NCBI GenBank assembly: GCA_030674155.1
Contig: CM060325.1
Coordinates: 48,681,941-48,745,940 of the forward strand
Reading direction: 5' to 3'
DNA length: 64,000 nucleotides
Origin: Stramonita haemastoma
Taxonomy: Eukaryota > Mollusca > Gastropoda > Neogastropoda > Muricidae
The notes under the pieces were generated by a model. It worked only from the letters and a program-made list of their open reading frames with translations, did no database searches and was not told the DNA's origin. Made by a program: the position numbers and the translations under genes. Shown here in pieces: positions 18,601-30,804 of the stretch. Each line of letters begins with the position of its first letter. Position 1 is the stretch's first letter.

Positions 18601-19538
18601 AACAACAACAAAAAAATTGCATGCTATCATGCTTATGTTACATTTACAACTAACTGACATTTTGTATGGGCCAAAGCTGACCTTTTCCAACATCAACTGC
18701 AGCTATTAAAAATGGAGATTAAAGTAAGAATAACCACCCTGTGTGCATGAATTGGTTTGCAATTTTTTTTTTTATTACTCTGTTGTCAGAGTGTGAATAT
18801 TTGTAGTGTACTCTACAGGGGTTATACTTTAGATGACACTGTTTACTCCTCCTTTTTTTCTTGTTGCTTCGATCCCAATTGCCTAAAAAAAAAAAAGACA
18901 AGTTTTGCTGGGTAACGATTCATAAAATCGCATTTGTATGTGTACAGGGGATGGGGTGTTTGTATGACAAGACTTTCTTTTGGGAAGTTCAAGGGGGGGG
19001 GGGGGGGGGGAGCAGTCTTACACAATGGAATGTTTCGGGATTTTAATGTTGTCAGAGGTATGAACAAAGCACACATGGAAATTGTTCCAAGAGGAAAATT
19101 ATTCGAGAGGACAGGTTTCTCAGTGTGCATGTTTGATTAATGGGGCATGGAGGAGAAAGAGGATGAATTTAAATGCACGAAAGACAGTATGGCTTCAAAC
19201 CAGTGTATTTTGCCAGCATTAGAAATTCTATATGTGCCGATCAATATGATCACAAACTAACTGGCTTTAAGTGAACACATCAACGGTTTCAAGGAAACAC
19301 TTCTGACTCTTACACTTTACTGGAACAATTCAAAACCATACCCCCAAAAAATATGAAAACATTGCACTTTAAGATTCCTTTCCCCACCATTCTGTATCAC
19401 AGATATTTACACTTGCTACACGTCCAGGAAGCTTATCAAGAATTAACTGCAATCTGCCCTATGCTGTTGGCCCTCAAACATGTGGCCAAGAACATCTGAG
19501 GTGGTCTGTTCCACAGTAATCAGTAACTCTACTTCTCC
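18600..19538. other. No recognised gene
   Basis: AT-rich sequence with a G18 run at 18993-19010. Flanking ORFs are under 100 codons and interrupted by homopolymers. Confidence 0.5.
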
Positions 19539-19542
19539 TTAA

Positions 19543-20109
19543 CCCTCTTGCATTCGGACTCTCTGAACACAAACTGCCCCTAGATTTCGCATTCCATCAC
19601 GAAATCAGGTCAGGCACACACCCTCACTGGCCTTTTCCCCCTTCTAAGTACATACCAGCAGCTATAATTACTTCCAGGCTCACAGCAGGCTCTGTGCTTC
19701 TAGCCTGATAGAGCTTTGACAGATGGTAGCAATTAGTGATTGTCACTGCATGATGGAAATCTTAAAAAAGTTAAAGTCTGTCCCGAGCCTAAGGCTCATC
19801 AGGCCAGTGCTTATCCCGGTTTCTGTGGCGTTAAGCAACTGACAGTCATAGACTCCCCCCTCGCAGGGTTAACCCCCAACACAAGGTTGGTACCCCTTTT
19901 ACACCTGGGTGGGGTGAGAAAATAGCCGTAAAGTGCCTTTTCCAAGGGCACAACGCCATAGCCGAAAGCTGGGATCGAACCCGCAACCTTTAGATTACGA
20001 GTCCATCGCCCTAACCACTAGACTACAGCGGCGGCACATGATGGAAATCTACTGTGTTTAAATCCCGGCAAATCCCCGGTTCGGGATTCAGGGGGGACAA
20101 TTAAGAGGG
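19543..20109. mobile_element. Probable TTAA-target element split by a SINE
   Basis: TTAA at 19539-19542 followed by CCCTCTT mirrors AAGAGGG followed by TTAA at 20110-20113. This gives short inverted ends with a piggyBac-type target site. The SINE at 19763-20036 is inserted inside; without it the element would be about 280 bp. The TIRs are short, so this is tentative. Confidence 0.4.
19763..20036 (-). mobile_element. tRNA-derived SINE family 3, full copy with 14-bp TSD
   Basis: On the minus strand it starts with a tRNA-like head (gccgccgctgtagtctagtg, with B box GGGTTCGATCCC near 19972-19983) and ends in a ctttaactttttta tail. It is bracketed by CATGATGGAAATCT at 19749-19762 and 20037-20050, an exact target-site duplication. 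The copy at 27223-27515 is very similar over most of its length, suggesting a fairly young family. Confidence 0.93.
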
Positions 20110-20112
20110 TTA

Positions 20113-20790
20113 AAACTGTCCACCTTTTTGGCATCCTTAAAACTGCCCGCTTGTTTAATTAATTAAAACTGCCCACTTACTGCCTTCTTAAAACTGCCCA
20201 CTTGTTTACTTACTTAAAACTGCCCACTTGTTTACTTGCTTAAAACTGCCCACTTGTTTACTTACTTAAAACTGCCCACTTGTTTACTTACTTAAAACTG
20301 CCCACTTGTTTACTTACTTAAAACTGCCCACTTACTGCCTTCTTAAAACTGCCACTTGTTTGCTTACTTACAATTGCCCACTTGTTGCCTAATTAAACTG
20401 CCCACTTCTTGCCTACTTAAAACTTGCCCTCTTGTTGCCTACTTAAAACTTGCCCCCTTGTTGCCTACTGAAAACTTGCCCACTTCTTGCCTACTTAAAC
20501 CTTGCCCTCTTGTTGCCTACTTAAAACTTGCCCTCTTGTTGCCTACTTAAAACTTGCCCACTTCTTGCCTACTTAAAACTTGCCCTCTTCTTGCCTACTT
20601 AAAACTTGCCCTCTTGTTGCCTACTTAAAGCTGCCCACTTCTTGCCTACTTAAAACTTGCCATCTTGTTGCCTACTTAAAACTTGCCTCTTGTTGCCTAC
20701 TTAAAACTTGCCCACTTCTTGCCTACTTAAAACTTGCCCTCTTGTTGCCTACTTAAAGCGGCCCACTTCTTGCCTACTTGAAACGGTCAA
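20113..20790 (+). repeat. 26-bp minisatellite, about 26 copies
   Basis: Two unit types share a 26-bp period. The left half is ttaaaactgcccacttgttt plus acttac, and the right half is acttaaaacttgccctcttg plus ttgcct. The switch occurs near 20395. Single units have lost or gained one base. It starts directly at the right TTAA of the element ending at 20109. Confidence 0.92.
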
Positions 20791-20944
20791 CTCTTTGCAT
20801 GGCATGTCTGGAAGTGCAACACTGATATGTGCAGTTTTTGTCTACAGCCAGTAGGTGCAAACAGTCGTAATGTTTAACTTAGGAAGAGAGTGCAAAATAT
20901 CACACAAATGCAGGGAGTCATTTCCAGTAATGTGTGCAGATTTT

Positions 20945-21045
20945 TTTTCCCGATTCCTCGGCTACAGCTCCGAGGTTCATCAATGGTGAGATTTTCGAAT
21001 GCGACCGTTTTTGCCCCACCATGGGTAGCAGCACTCCAACTTCAG
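20945..21045 (-). mobile_element. SINE tail B fragment
   Basis: It reads cctcggctacagctccgagg, tcatcaatggtgagattttc and tttttgccccaccatgggta in plus orientation, the reverse complement of tail B. Confidence 0.75.
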
Positions 21046-21049
21046 GGAT

Positions 21050-23160
21050 AAGTGTGCAAACAGAGAAAATGCTTTCTCATATCTGATTTGGAATGACCAC
21101 AGTTATGTGATTTCTGCATGGAGTGCATGTGCCATGGTATCTTTACTGTACACAGTTCACAATATCAGCGTCATGTTTATAAGATACAGGATAAATTGCC
21201 TCACTCTGAACATAGTGCATTCTAATCTTGTATGAATTTATAGTTGAATAATACTTAATGTATTGTAAATCTTCCAGGGTTTTTTTTTGGTGTTTTTTTT
21301 TAAAGGGAAAGTTTTCAAAAGTTAAGTATTGCCAGGAATCGCTTATCTGATAACATTGAATTATCTTCACTCTAACTTTCTTTCTGAATCAAATGCTATG
21401 ATTTGTTTGCTTGAAATACAAGAATCAGCGCGGTAAAAATTCCGAATATTATTATTATTATTATTGTAATGAGAGAAGGCTGTCATGACCGACAGTAGTA
21501 TACAACACATACAATATCATGAAATGATTGAAGATGATTGATCAAGGCATATTCTTTGAACATAATACTTTCAAAATTATCAATCCTAAGTGTACAATAC
21601 CCTTATTTCAAATGATTAAAAAAAAATTGACTTATTCACATTCTTTGCATATAAAAATGACAATACAAAGACAGTTTCATTCAAAACAACGAAAACAATC
21701 AATCCAGTTTTATCTGTTAACGTTGTTTTTTTTCACTGGCACCTGTCATTTTCACTTCATCAGCATGATAACAAATTTAGGGTCAACAAAGTTGGTCATG
21801 TTATTTGTGCATGAGTGTGTGTGTGTGTGTGTGTGTGTGTGTACATGTGTATTTGCATGTGTGCGCATATGTATATGTGTGTGTTAGTGTGTGCGTATAT
21901 GCAAGCTTGAGTGCGCTGCAATGTGATACTGGGACATCAGTTATGTTCATTTTTGCTACAAAATGTAAAAGGCTTGGAAACACATACACACACACACACG
22001 CATGCACACATACACTTAAAAAATTCACTGGTAAGAGACAACTTATTCATGCATTATATCATCACACATACATATATGCATGCCTGCATGCACAAACACT
22101 AAAGCAGGTGTCACACCCATAACCTTCACAGAATCAACAGTGCTGTAAGTGCACACCTGTAACATCCAACACCTGTAACATCCATCACCTGTAACATGCA
22201 GTGTTGTATGTGACATTTTTTCAATACACATATATATTGCTGAGTGAGGCACATAGAGGGAATACTAATGATGATCACAAGTATATATATGAAGAGACCC
22301 AGTGGAAAGGAATGAAAAAGAAAACCCTGCAAGACATGTGACCTTCCACCACAAAATGAGCCCCACTGCACCTGTCCCATTTTCCCACCTGAAGCCATTT
22401 TAGGCAGGTAGGGGTCAGGTTGTTGATTTTGAGATTTTAAATGGTCATAAAACTATAGGCTCTCACCTACCTTGCACTGAAGTATCGAGGCGTAATTTTG
22501 TTTCCTTCAGCTTAAAACTAAAAAATGCATTTATAACTTCCAAAGCCCTCATCCTGACCACCTATTATGAAGCAAAGTTTATCATTTTGTCCCTTTCTGG
22601 TGACTATTATTTCAATTAGTAATACACAATAGTCAGTTTCCCCCACTCTCAGCTGCTATTCATTCCATCCCGTCCCAACCCTGTTGGGGCCAGCTGGTGC
22701 TAACTGTAGCAGGAACTGACCACACTTGGACTAGGTAAAAGGAAGGGGTGCGCTAAATTTATCATTCTTGACTGAGTGATGTTGGATTTGTGTGCGTGAA
22801 TAACTTTTCACAGAACTGTTGGATTTCCAATCTTTTTTTTTTCTTTTTTTTGTGATCAGATTTTCAGAATTTCCTGTCATCAGCTAAGGATTTTCAATCT
22901 TCTAAAAACCTTTATATTGCAGAATAAATAACAATGTGTTAAGTACTAAACACTGACCTCCAGTGCAACGCGACTGATTTTGTGGTGAAGGATCACACAC
23001 ACACATTTCATATGGAAATGAAAGTGCCTGAGACAAGAGATCAGTGGAAGAAGTGTCAAAGCGGCAGACTTTCTTGTCTGCCTTGTCCCTTGCTGTCCAC
23101 ACCATGTGCCACTGCCAACAGCAGATTGTAGGCAGCTGCCACAGCTCTACAGTATTTTTT
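21050..23160. other. No gene; microsatellites and a short tandem repeat
   Basis: (ATT)n lies at 21446-21465, (TG)n at 21815-21842 and a CA-rich tract at 21980-22015. Three copies of a cacctgtaacatcca unit lie at 22152-22202. The rest is unique AT-rich DNA with no supportable ORF. Confidence 0.6.
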
Positions 23161-23164
23161 TTTT

Positions 23165-23540
23165 TTAATCATTCCTTGGCTAGAGCTCAGTGGCTCACTC
23201 ATAGGGTGATTTTGTGTATGTGATGGCTTTTGCCCACCATGAAGGTACCGCATTCTGACTTTGGGGGTTTATGCTGGGTATGTTTGTGTTTCCGTAACCC
23301 ACTGAATGCTTACATGAATTACAAGATCTTTAACGTGCATGTTTGACCTTCTGCATGTGTATATATACACAAAGAGAATTAAGGCACTGGCAGGTCTGCA
23401 CTTGAAGTTGACCTGCAAGATTGTCAAAAATCCCCACCTTAATTCACAAGACGCTGGGCCAAGATTTGAACCCACGACTTCATGGACCCGTGGGACTGAA
23501 GTTGAATGGTCTTAACCACTCAGCTACAGTATAGCGTGCA
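23165..23540 (-). mobile_element. SINE family 2, full length, tail B
   Basis: On the minus strand the order is head (tagctgagtggttaagacc, gtcccacgggtccatgaagt, cgtgggttcaaatcttggcc), middle (tcaacttcaagtgcagacct, cattcagtgggttacggaaa), then tail B (cattctgactttggg in plus, and gcccaccatgaaggtaccgc). It ends in an A-rich tail (poly-T at 23156-23166 in plus). Confidence 0.87.
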
Positions 23541-23689
23541 TCAGTGTGCATTATGTAATACTGGTTGTTGTGAACACAACTTCCTCTCTCTCTCCATACA
23601 CTGAAACAGGCATCCCACAGCTGCTGTCGTTCTGATGTGAAAATGGCTACAGCATGAAAGAATGGTCTGTACAATACAAGGCATGTGAA

Positions 23690-23900
23690 ATTCACTCATG
23701 TACTTTTTTTTCTACTTCTTCGTTGAACACTCAGATAGTTTTCAACTCCGGAGGCCCTGGCAAATGCTGTGGTACACTGAAGGCCCTCCAGGGGTCCAAA
23801 AAGCTTGTCCCTGAACGGCATATCAGTAGACCAGATATCAGCCCTCAGGTTTTGGTGTGTTGGACAGGTCTGGAGGAAGTGTTCCACTGTCATGGGAAAA
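23690..23900 (-). pseudogene. LINE ORF2 C-terminal fragment
   Basis: The minus-strand reading TVEHFLQTCPTHQNLRADIW, then LRDKLFGPLEGLQ-like PFRDKLFGPLEGLQ and TTAFARASGV, has the signature of the extreme C-terminus of RNase H-bearing non-LTR retrotransposon polyproteins (xEHxLxxCPxxxxLR ... LYGxLExLxxTAxFxxxTG). It continues to about 23699. No RT domain is attached, so this is a 5'-truncated dead copy. Confidence 0.65.
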
Positions 23901-23939
23901 ATGTTCCTTTACAAACTTTAACCGATCATTTATGAAACA

Positions 23940-24770
23940 CCCCCCTTCCCCTAACTGATCATTTATTATCAAAACAGTGATGTGTCAGGAGGTTAATACA
24001 GCATGGCACACACAGGTAGTGTCTTCTGATGTGTGAACAAATTCTTTCTTACGAAATAAATGTGCAATGACCATAAGAGTTCACGTGTTATCTTTAAACA
24101 ATAACAGTACATTCAATGTTGACCATGTGGCATACTTGAGCAGTAAGAGAACTGTATTATTTTCAAAGTAACCACTTGATGCCTTTCAGTGTGTAGTGCA
24201 AGGGAAGTGCATTGTGTGTTGTCAGTGGTATATATATGAACTGTGGTAGACTGGTGGACTTGCAGCTGATATCACCTGCAGAGTCTGAGAGGAAAGAGAA
24301 GACTGGAGCTGAATCATGCTCACAAATTTACAGCAGTGCTCTGTAATGTTGAGGGGGAGGAATGCCAGATACGCCACTGAAGCTCAATTTGTTGAGGTAT
24401 GATTTGAGGAGAAATCCTTTAAGTTCATTTTTGCAACAAATTCAGACCTGTTCACATTTACACCGACACTCCTGTATGCATCAACCATCATTCTTATTAA
24501 GAAACTCCAGGGGGAAAATGTATATTTCTGGCTTGTACCCAATAACTCAAACTGCAATATAAAATGCACACAACACTGGGGCTATAACATGTACAACTAT
24601 CTGCAAACACGACACATGCACACTCCCTCACATTCTTGCACTGAAACCGCACAGGTAGAACTCGCATAATATTACTTGATGTCGCTTCACTTATGCACAA
24701 TCATCTTTACAAATCACAGTCTTGCATACACCCCCCCCCAAAAGCAGCAGTAGCAGCAGTACCAAGTACA
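23940..24770. other. No recognised feature
   Basis: Unique-looking AT-rich sequence downstream of ENTR1 in its own orientation; it could include distal 3' UTR. No poly-A signal can be fixed confidently. Confidence 0.4.
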
Positions 24771-25090
24771 TGATCTATACACACCCTGTATGCCCTATCA
24801 TATACACACGCAGCAGTCAGCAAAGTCCTATAGGCAACACACACCTGTATCTCATTACACACAGCAGCAGTACCAAGTCATGCCACATCTGCATCTCATA
24901 TACACACAGCAACAGTACATAGTATGCCACACTTGTATCTCATGTACACACAGCAGCAATACCCAGTTATGCCACATCTGTATCTCATATACACACAACA
25001 GTACGTACCAGATTGGACAACTTGTACTCATATACACACACAGCAGCAAAACCCAGTTATACCACATCTGTAATCTCATCACACAACACC
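24770..25090. repeat. Degenerate 50-bp tandem repeat
   Basis: About six units of a catctgtatctcatatacac plus acagcagcagtacccagtta pattern with variable spacing. It lies just beyond the ENTR1 stop and may be within its 3' UTR. Confidence 0.75.
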
Positions 25091-25144
25091 ACCGACAAAT
25101 TTTGTTATGGGAAAAATTAAAAGAAGACTCCGCATATATCCCCA

Positions 25145-25425
25145 CACACAAAGTCCTAACGTCCACAGGGTTGACGACATCAGGGTCAGAACTCCATCCA
25201 CAACAAACATCCTCATCACACTGATTCACTTTTTAGTGGATCTTTAGACATTAAAACTGAAGACACACCACTGATTCCTCTCCACACAAAAGTCCTCCTC
25301 ACGACTGACGCAACAGGGTCAGAACTCCATCCACAGCAAACTCATCACACTGATTCCTCTCACGCTAAAGTCCTCCTCTTCACGACTGATGCAACAGGGT
25401 TAGAACTCCATTCACAACAGATCAA
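25145..25425. repeat. Degenerate 70-bp tandem repeat and LINE-like 3' end
   Basis: Three units of agtcct...gacgcaacagggtcagaact plus ccatccacaacaaactcatc occur at about 25150-25225, 25290-25360 and 25370-25425. Between the first two, 25229-25272 (cactttttagtggatc, attaaaactgaagacacac) resembles the LINE 3' end at 57250-57290. Confidence 0.65.
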
Positions 25426-25537
25426 CACTCAGCCACACCCCGAGTGCTGTCACTCTTCCTCTGCTCTCTTCTCCAGTCACACAGTGAAACATCCTCATCC
25501 TCACAGCGTTCACAGTGGCGGTGCACCTGTAGGTGGA

Positions 25538-25673
25538 TCACACAGGTGAGGATTTAGGCGAGGCTTTGTCCTCCTGCGTTGGGGAATCGCTGTCCGCCAC
25601 CTCAGTCACCTTCTCCAGCGATCCCAGCACTTGGGACAACAGTTTGAGCTTCTCCACACCACTCAGCAACTCC
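25538..25673 (-). CDS. ENTR1: ENTR1 exon 6 with stop
   Basis: The acceptor is gtgtgcag at 25674 and upwards. It encodes [20 protein letters not shown], then [18 protein letters not shown] and a stop TGA at 25538-25540. It aligns with the human end QLVSGAETLNLVAEILKSID. The acidic/Ser/Pro end replaces the human DEEEDS. Confidence 0.93.
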
Positions 25674-28600
25674 CTGCACACACACACATGTGGCGTGTGA
25701 TTTATTTATCTATTTATTTATTTATTTATTCTTTTATATAGAGGATAACGGAATAAGCATTCATGTGCTTTTTTTCATCCGGTCCCCGTGTGTATGCAGT
25801 TTTGTGAATATTGTCATCTGTTCCCACCAGCACACAATGGCCTACTCTTACGAAAGGCAGAACAGGATTTAATGTGTACGCAAGATGTTCTGCGTGCGTT
25901 CGCACACGGGGCCTCGGTTTACAGTCTCATCCGAAAGACTTTTGGGGAGAGTGGAGTCAGCACTGATGTCAACTCCAGGGGAAAAATCCCCTCAACCGGG
26001 ATGTGTTTGTGTGTACACTTTCATGCATAAATCTTAGAACAAGAATTTTTTTTTGTTCCTCGATTAGAGTTTTGAGGTTCATCAATTTTTGCGTAGGTGA
26101 CCATTTTTGCACACACCCTTCAGGGAGATACATTCTGATTTTGTGATGGTGTCTAAACACACAACACCTGTGTGTATGCGTTCTTGAAATTTTGTCACAT
26201 ATTCCTACCAACATAAAATGGCCTACTCTTCTGAAAGGAGTAACAGGTTTTTCATGTGTACGCAAGATGTTCTGCGTGCATTCGCACATGGGGCCTTAAT
26301 CTATAGTCTTTTCTGAAGAACTTTGACATTCAGTTTGATTTTCTTGTCTTTTGGAGGAGCAGGCCATTTTGTACCAGTAGGACTGGATGACAAAATTTTT
26401 AAAACACGTGCACACCGGCGTTGTGTTAAGACACCATCCCTGAAGTCAGAAGAGAGCTACCAAAATAAAGGGGGGGGGGGGGGGGGGCAAGGAACTGGTT
26501 GTATATGAAAAAAATCTGAACTGATGGACCTCATTTCTCAAACAAAGAACCAAAAACAAAAAAAAGGGACAACTTTCAATGAGCACACACACACACACAC
26601 AGAGAATATATATGCACATACACAAACACACATTCACATGACTGCGAGTCGCATGTCCTAGCATCAGTTGCAGAAAGTATTTGCCAGTTACCAGTAGGAC
26701 AGTCAATGTAAATAAAATGTTACAAACTTATCATCATCCATTACATTCTTCATCCTTTTACCTTTCCTCTCATCCCCTTTTTCTGTACATTTTTAACATG
26801 AATGTACCATTGTCTAAATCACCTCGTAGTGAATGGACATTAAACCAATGAGAAGAAGAAGAAGAAATCACAACAGAACAACACCAAAAAGGACACACAC
26901 ATATAAACTCACTTGACAAAAAAAAAAAAATAAATAAATAAATAAAAATTTATAAAAAAAAATAATAATAATAATTTAAAAAACCACCCTCACTTGAGGT
27001 TAGTTTCGGCAGTGACGGCTGCTGTCGCCAGCTGCTGGGAGGTGTAGGTGGTGCGTTCTCTGATGTCTGACCACCCTTTGTCCCCCGACTGCAGTGCCTG
27101 GTTTTCTGCCGTCAGCACTTTGACCTGAGCTTGACACGCCTTCAAGTCCTGCTTCAGCTTGCTGGCCAGTGTCTCTGCCTGCACTGCCCTGGTCTGTTGA
27201 CATACACAGGCACTCGGCTATAAGTTAAAGTTAAAGTCTGTCCCGAGCCTAAGGCTCATCAGGCCAGTGCTTATCCCGGTTTCTGTGGCGTTAAGCGACT
27301 GAGAGTCATAGACTCCCCCCTGGATAGGACGCCAGTCTATTGCAGGGTTAACCCCCAACACAAGGTTGGTACCCCTTTTACACCTGGGTGGGGTGAGAAA
27401 ATAGCCGTAAAGTGCCTTTTCCAAGGGCACAACGCCATAGCCGAAAGCTGGGATCGAACCTGCAACCTTTAGATTACGAGTCCAACGCCCTAACCACTAG
27501 ACTACAGCGGCGGCTGCACTCGGCTATAGCGTCCATCAAATTTACCTTTAACCCTCTTGTTGTTCAATTCTACACAGCTAAACTGCCTGTAGATTTTGAA
27601 TTCTTCAAAGGTTTTCTACACCCAACTGACTTGGTTTTCTCCTAAGACAATTGTGAGTGCATGACAAGCTATCGAGCTGAAATTTTGTCACAAGCTAGAT
27701 ATGTCTTTGTGCTTGCATTTTACTGCAAGTTTACGTGTCTGGTCCCCAAATGTTTTGTCATTATCACCTTATTTGTCAACAATCTATACGATAAACCAGC
27801 AAAACATGTATGGATATAACAACACTTGCAGGAATGTGCTGTGTAGAACGTTATTTTCTCTGTCACTCTTCTCCCAAATTGCATCATTTTCTTCCTCCTC
27901 AGCTTTTAATATCTGACTCACTTAACGTTTATCATTCAAATTTTGTACTTTCAATACAAACACATTCAATTTATCATTTAGTTAATCAGATGAATCATCT
28001 GCTACCAAAGAAGATGCCATTTCTTTTCGCCACAAGCTACGAGCGAAAAGTGTTTCTATCACTGGCTGTGCTTTCTTCCTTCCATCTCAACTATAAACAT
28101 ATGCCTTTAAAAAAAATTTTAATTATTTTTTTTATTAGTGGTCAAAATTTATTACTGGTACCCTCTGAAACACTCTCTGCATCGCCCCACCAAATTTCAG
28201 ACACACTATGTGAGAACCATGAGATATATATGTGTGTGACGGAAAAGTACTGCCTACATGGTCAGGATCAACTGCTTGCTGGCTGCAGCCGGATCAAAGT
28301 CTAATGGCAGCCGATGTTACTCTCAGCTGTGATTGTAGCGGGGCTAAGATGATTAGAATCGGTGAACCAGTTTACAAAATTTAAGTGATATAAACAGAAT
28401 ACAAAAAATCTAAACAGGATAAAAAAATCTAGGGGGGTCACCCAGAATGTGCACTCTGACTCACTCATCCCACCTGGGAATCACTGTGAGAGATTGAAAT
28501 TGCACACTGAATGAGAAGTTTGCATGTATGACTGTGTTTACAAGTACCTCGCCATATAGGCAGCCATACTCCGACTTCAGAGAAATACAGAGAGATTAAG

Positions 28601-30770
28601 TTACTGACCGTGGTGGCAACAAGGTTTTCCTCCACCTGCTGCACAGCACGTTCCATCACGGCTGTCTCCTCAGCCTCCTTCTTCCGCAGTCGCGAAATCT
28701 CCTTCTCCAGTCCTGACACCCTGAAACACACACACAGTCCAAACCACAATTCACAGGCTTTGCTTAAACAAACAAACAAACAAAGAAGATGAGAAGGAAG
28801 GGAAGGGAAGGGAAGGATGGTGGCAGGATGGTTAAGACGTTCACCTGCCAATATGTAAACCGTGAGTTTCTGGGTTCATACCCAGCCTCGCCCTTTCTTC
28901 CCAGTTTGATGAAAAAATCAAACTGAATGTCAAAGTCATTCAGATGAGACTAGAAATCGAAGCCCCGAGTGTGAACGCACGCAGAACATCTTGCGCACAC
29001 TTTAAAACCCCGTTCTGCCATTCGGGAGAGCAGGCCATCGTGTGCCAGTAGGAGTGGATGAAAAAATTGTTAAAAAAAAAACAAAAACAGCATGCACACA
29101 GGTGTGTTTAGACACCATCCCTGATGAAAAAAAAACAACTAATGGGTAGGCGCTGCACTTGTGGCAACGTGCTCTCCCCGGGGAGAGCAGCCCGAATTTC
29201 ACGCAGAGAAATCTGTTGTGACATAAAGTGGTATAAAATAAAATGAATAAAATAAAAAAGCAAAACCAAAGTATCCAAACAATTCATTTCTTCTTTAGTT
29301 CCAAACTATACATTTCTTCTTTAGTTTCAAACTATACATTTCTTCTTTAGTTTCAAACTATACATTTCTTCTTTAGTTCCAGACTTTAAAGTTCTTTTTT
29401 AGTTTCAAACTATACATTTCTTCTTTAGTTTCAAACCATACATTTCTTCTTTAGTTTCATAAAACACTCACACAAATGCCTATGTATGTATGTGAAAATA
29501 CTAAGTACATCTATAGGTTACTTGGGTAATTATTTTGCCAAGTTCCTCAGCTATCGCTCCGAGATTCACCAAAGGTGAGATTGTGCGTAAGTGACTGATA
29601 ACCCACCAAAAGGTAGCCACATTCTGTCTTTCTGGATGTCTAAAACACGACACAAGTGTCCATGTGTTTTAAAATCTCTGTAATCCGTTCTTACTGGCAC
29701 GCAATGGCCTACACTTACAAAAGGCAGAATGGGTTGTTTAACATCTGCGTTAGATGTTCTGTGTGCATTCGCACTAGGAAACTTGATTTATAGTCTCATT
29801 AGAGGGACTTTTATGGGAGTGGAGTCAGTACTGATTTTAAATCTAGAGGAAAAATCCCTTTGAATAAGTATCTTGGTGGTGGTTTAAACCCTGGATTGTC
29901 AGATCACAAGCTCAACTACTAAACTACATACCCCCCTTTCCAAACTTATTATACAGATAGTATTCAAATATCTCAACAGCTGCTTCTGTAACAACTATCA
30001 ACAAGAATGGACACGATATTGGGAAGAATAGAAAACTGTTAACTGTTAACTCTTACGCCGAAAAAAACAAACAAAAAAACCCAAAAAAAACCCCAAACTC
30101 TTATGCCGATAAAGGCAATTTAAGCCAACACCACCATTCACACGGGCAACTTTCATCGACAGCGCAGGTCACATTAAAAAGAACAGTTTTTGGTACAGCA
30201 ACAAAGTTTCACACCTACAGTTGACTTGCATAAGTGATAGCAGGCATAACAACTTCACCGCTCTGCCCAGTTTTAAGTGGAAAATCCAACCGTGTTATTC
30301 TGACACACAGACCGACTGAGAAATCAGCACAATCCATTACAAAAAGCCTTTCATATATCACAAAATAACACGAGCCACGGAGAGCCAGTTGTGTGCAAAC
30401 AGCACCATCTGCTCACACGGTGACTTACTGTTGACCTACCTTGCTTCTTCGTCTCTTGCTCTCTGCCTCATCTGTGTCAGTGTGGCTTTCAACTGTCGGT
30501 TTTCTTCTTGTAGCTGAAACATATCAAACCCTACAGGTGTTCTCCATCAATCACAATCATAACATTCTTTTTTTTTTTCTCAGACAATCATAACATTCTT
30601 CATAGCTCACACTAAACCCCCCAAACCAAGTACTCTTCCCACCCCCAACCTCGACATTAAATAATCAATTTATCTGAATTGGAATGATCTAACTGACCCA
30701 ACATGAATGCTCATGACTGTTAGTGAGATGCACACAAATGTTATTTTGCTATGCATACACAGTGAATTAC

Positions 30771-30804
<34 letters not shown>

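Noticed and set aside
19965..20036. tRNA gene
   Set aside because: The cloverleaf-like head is followed by a SINE body and flanked by a 14-bp target-site duplication; it is a retroposon. The same applies to heads at 2489, 14600, 27515, 36485, 43701 and 45955.
27810..28304. 164-codon plus-strand ORF
   Set aside because: It lies inside ENTR1 intron 4 on the opposite strand, with AT-rich homopolymers and no recognisable features.
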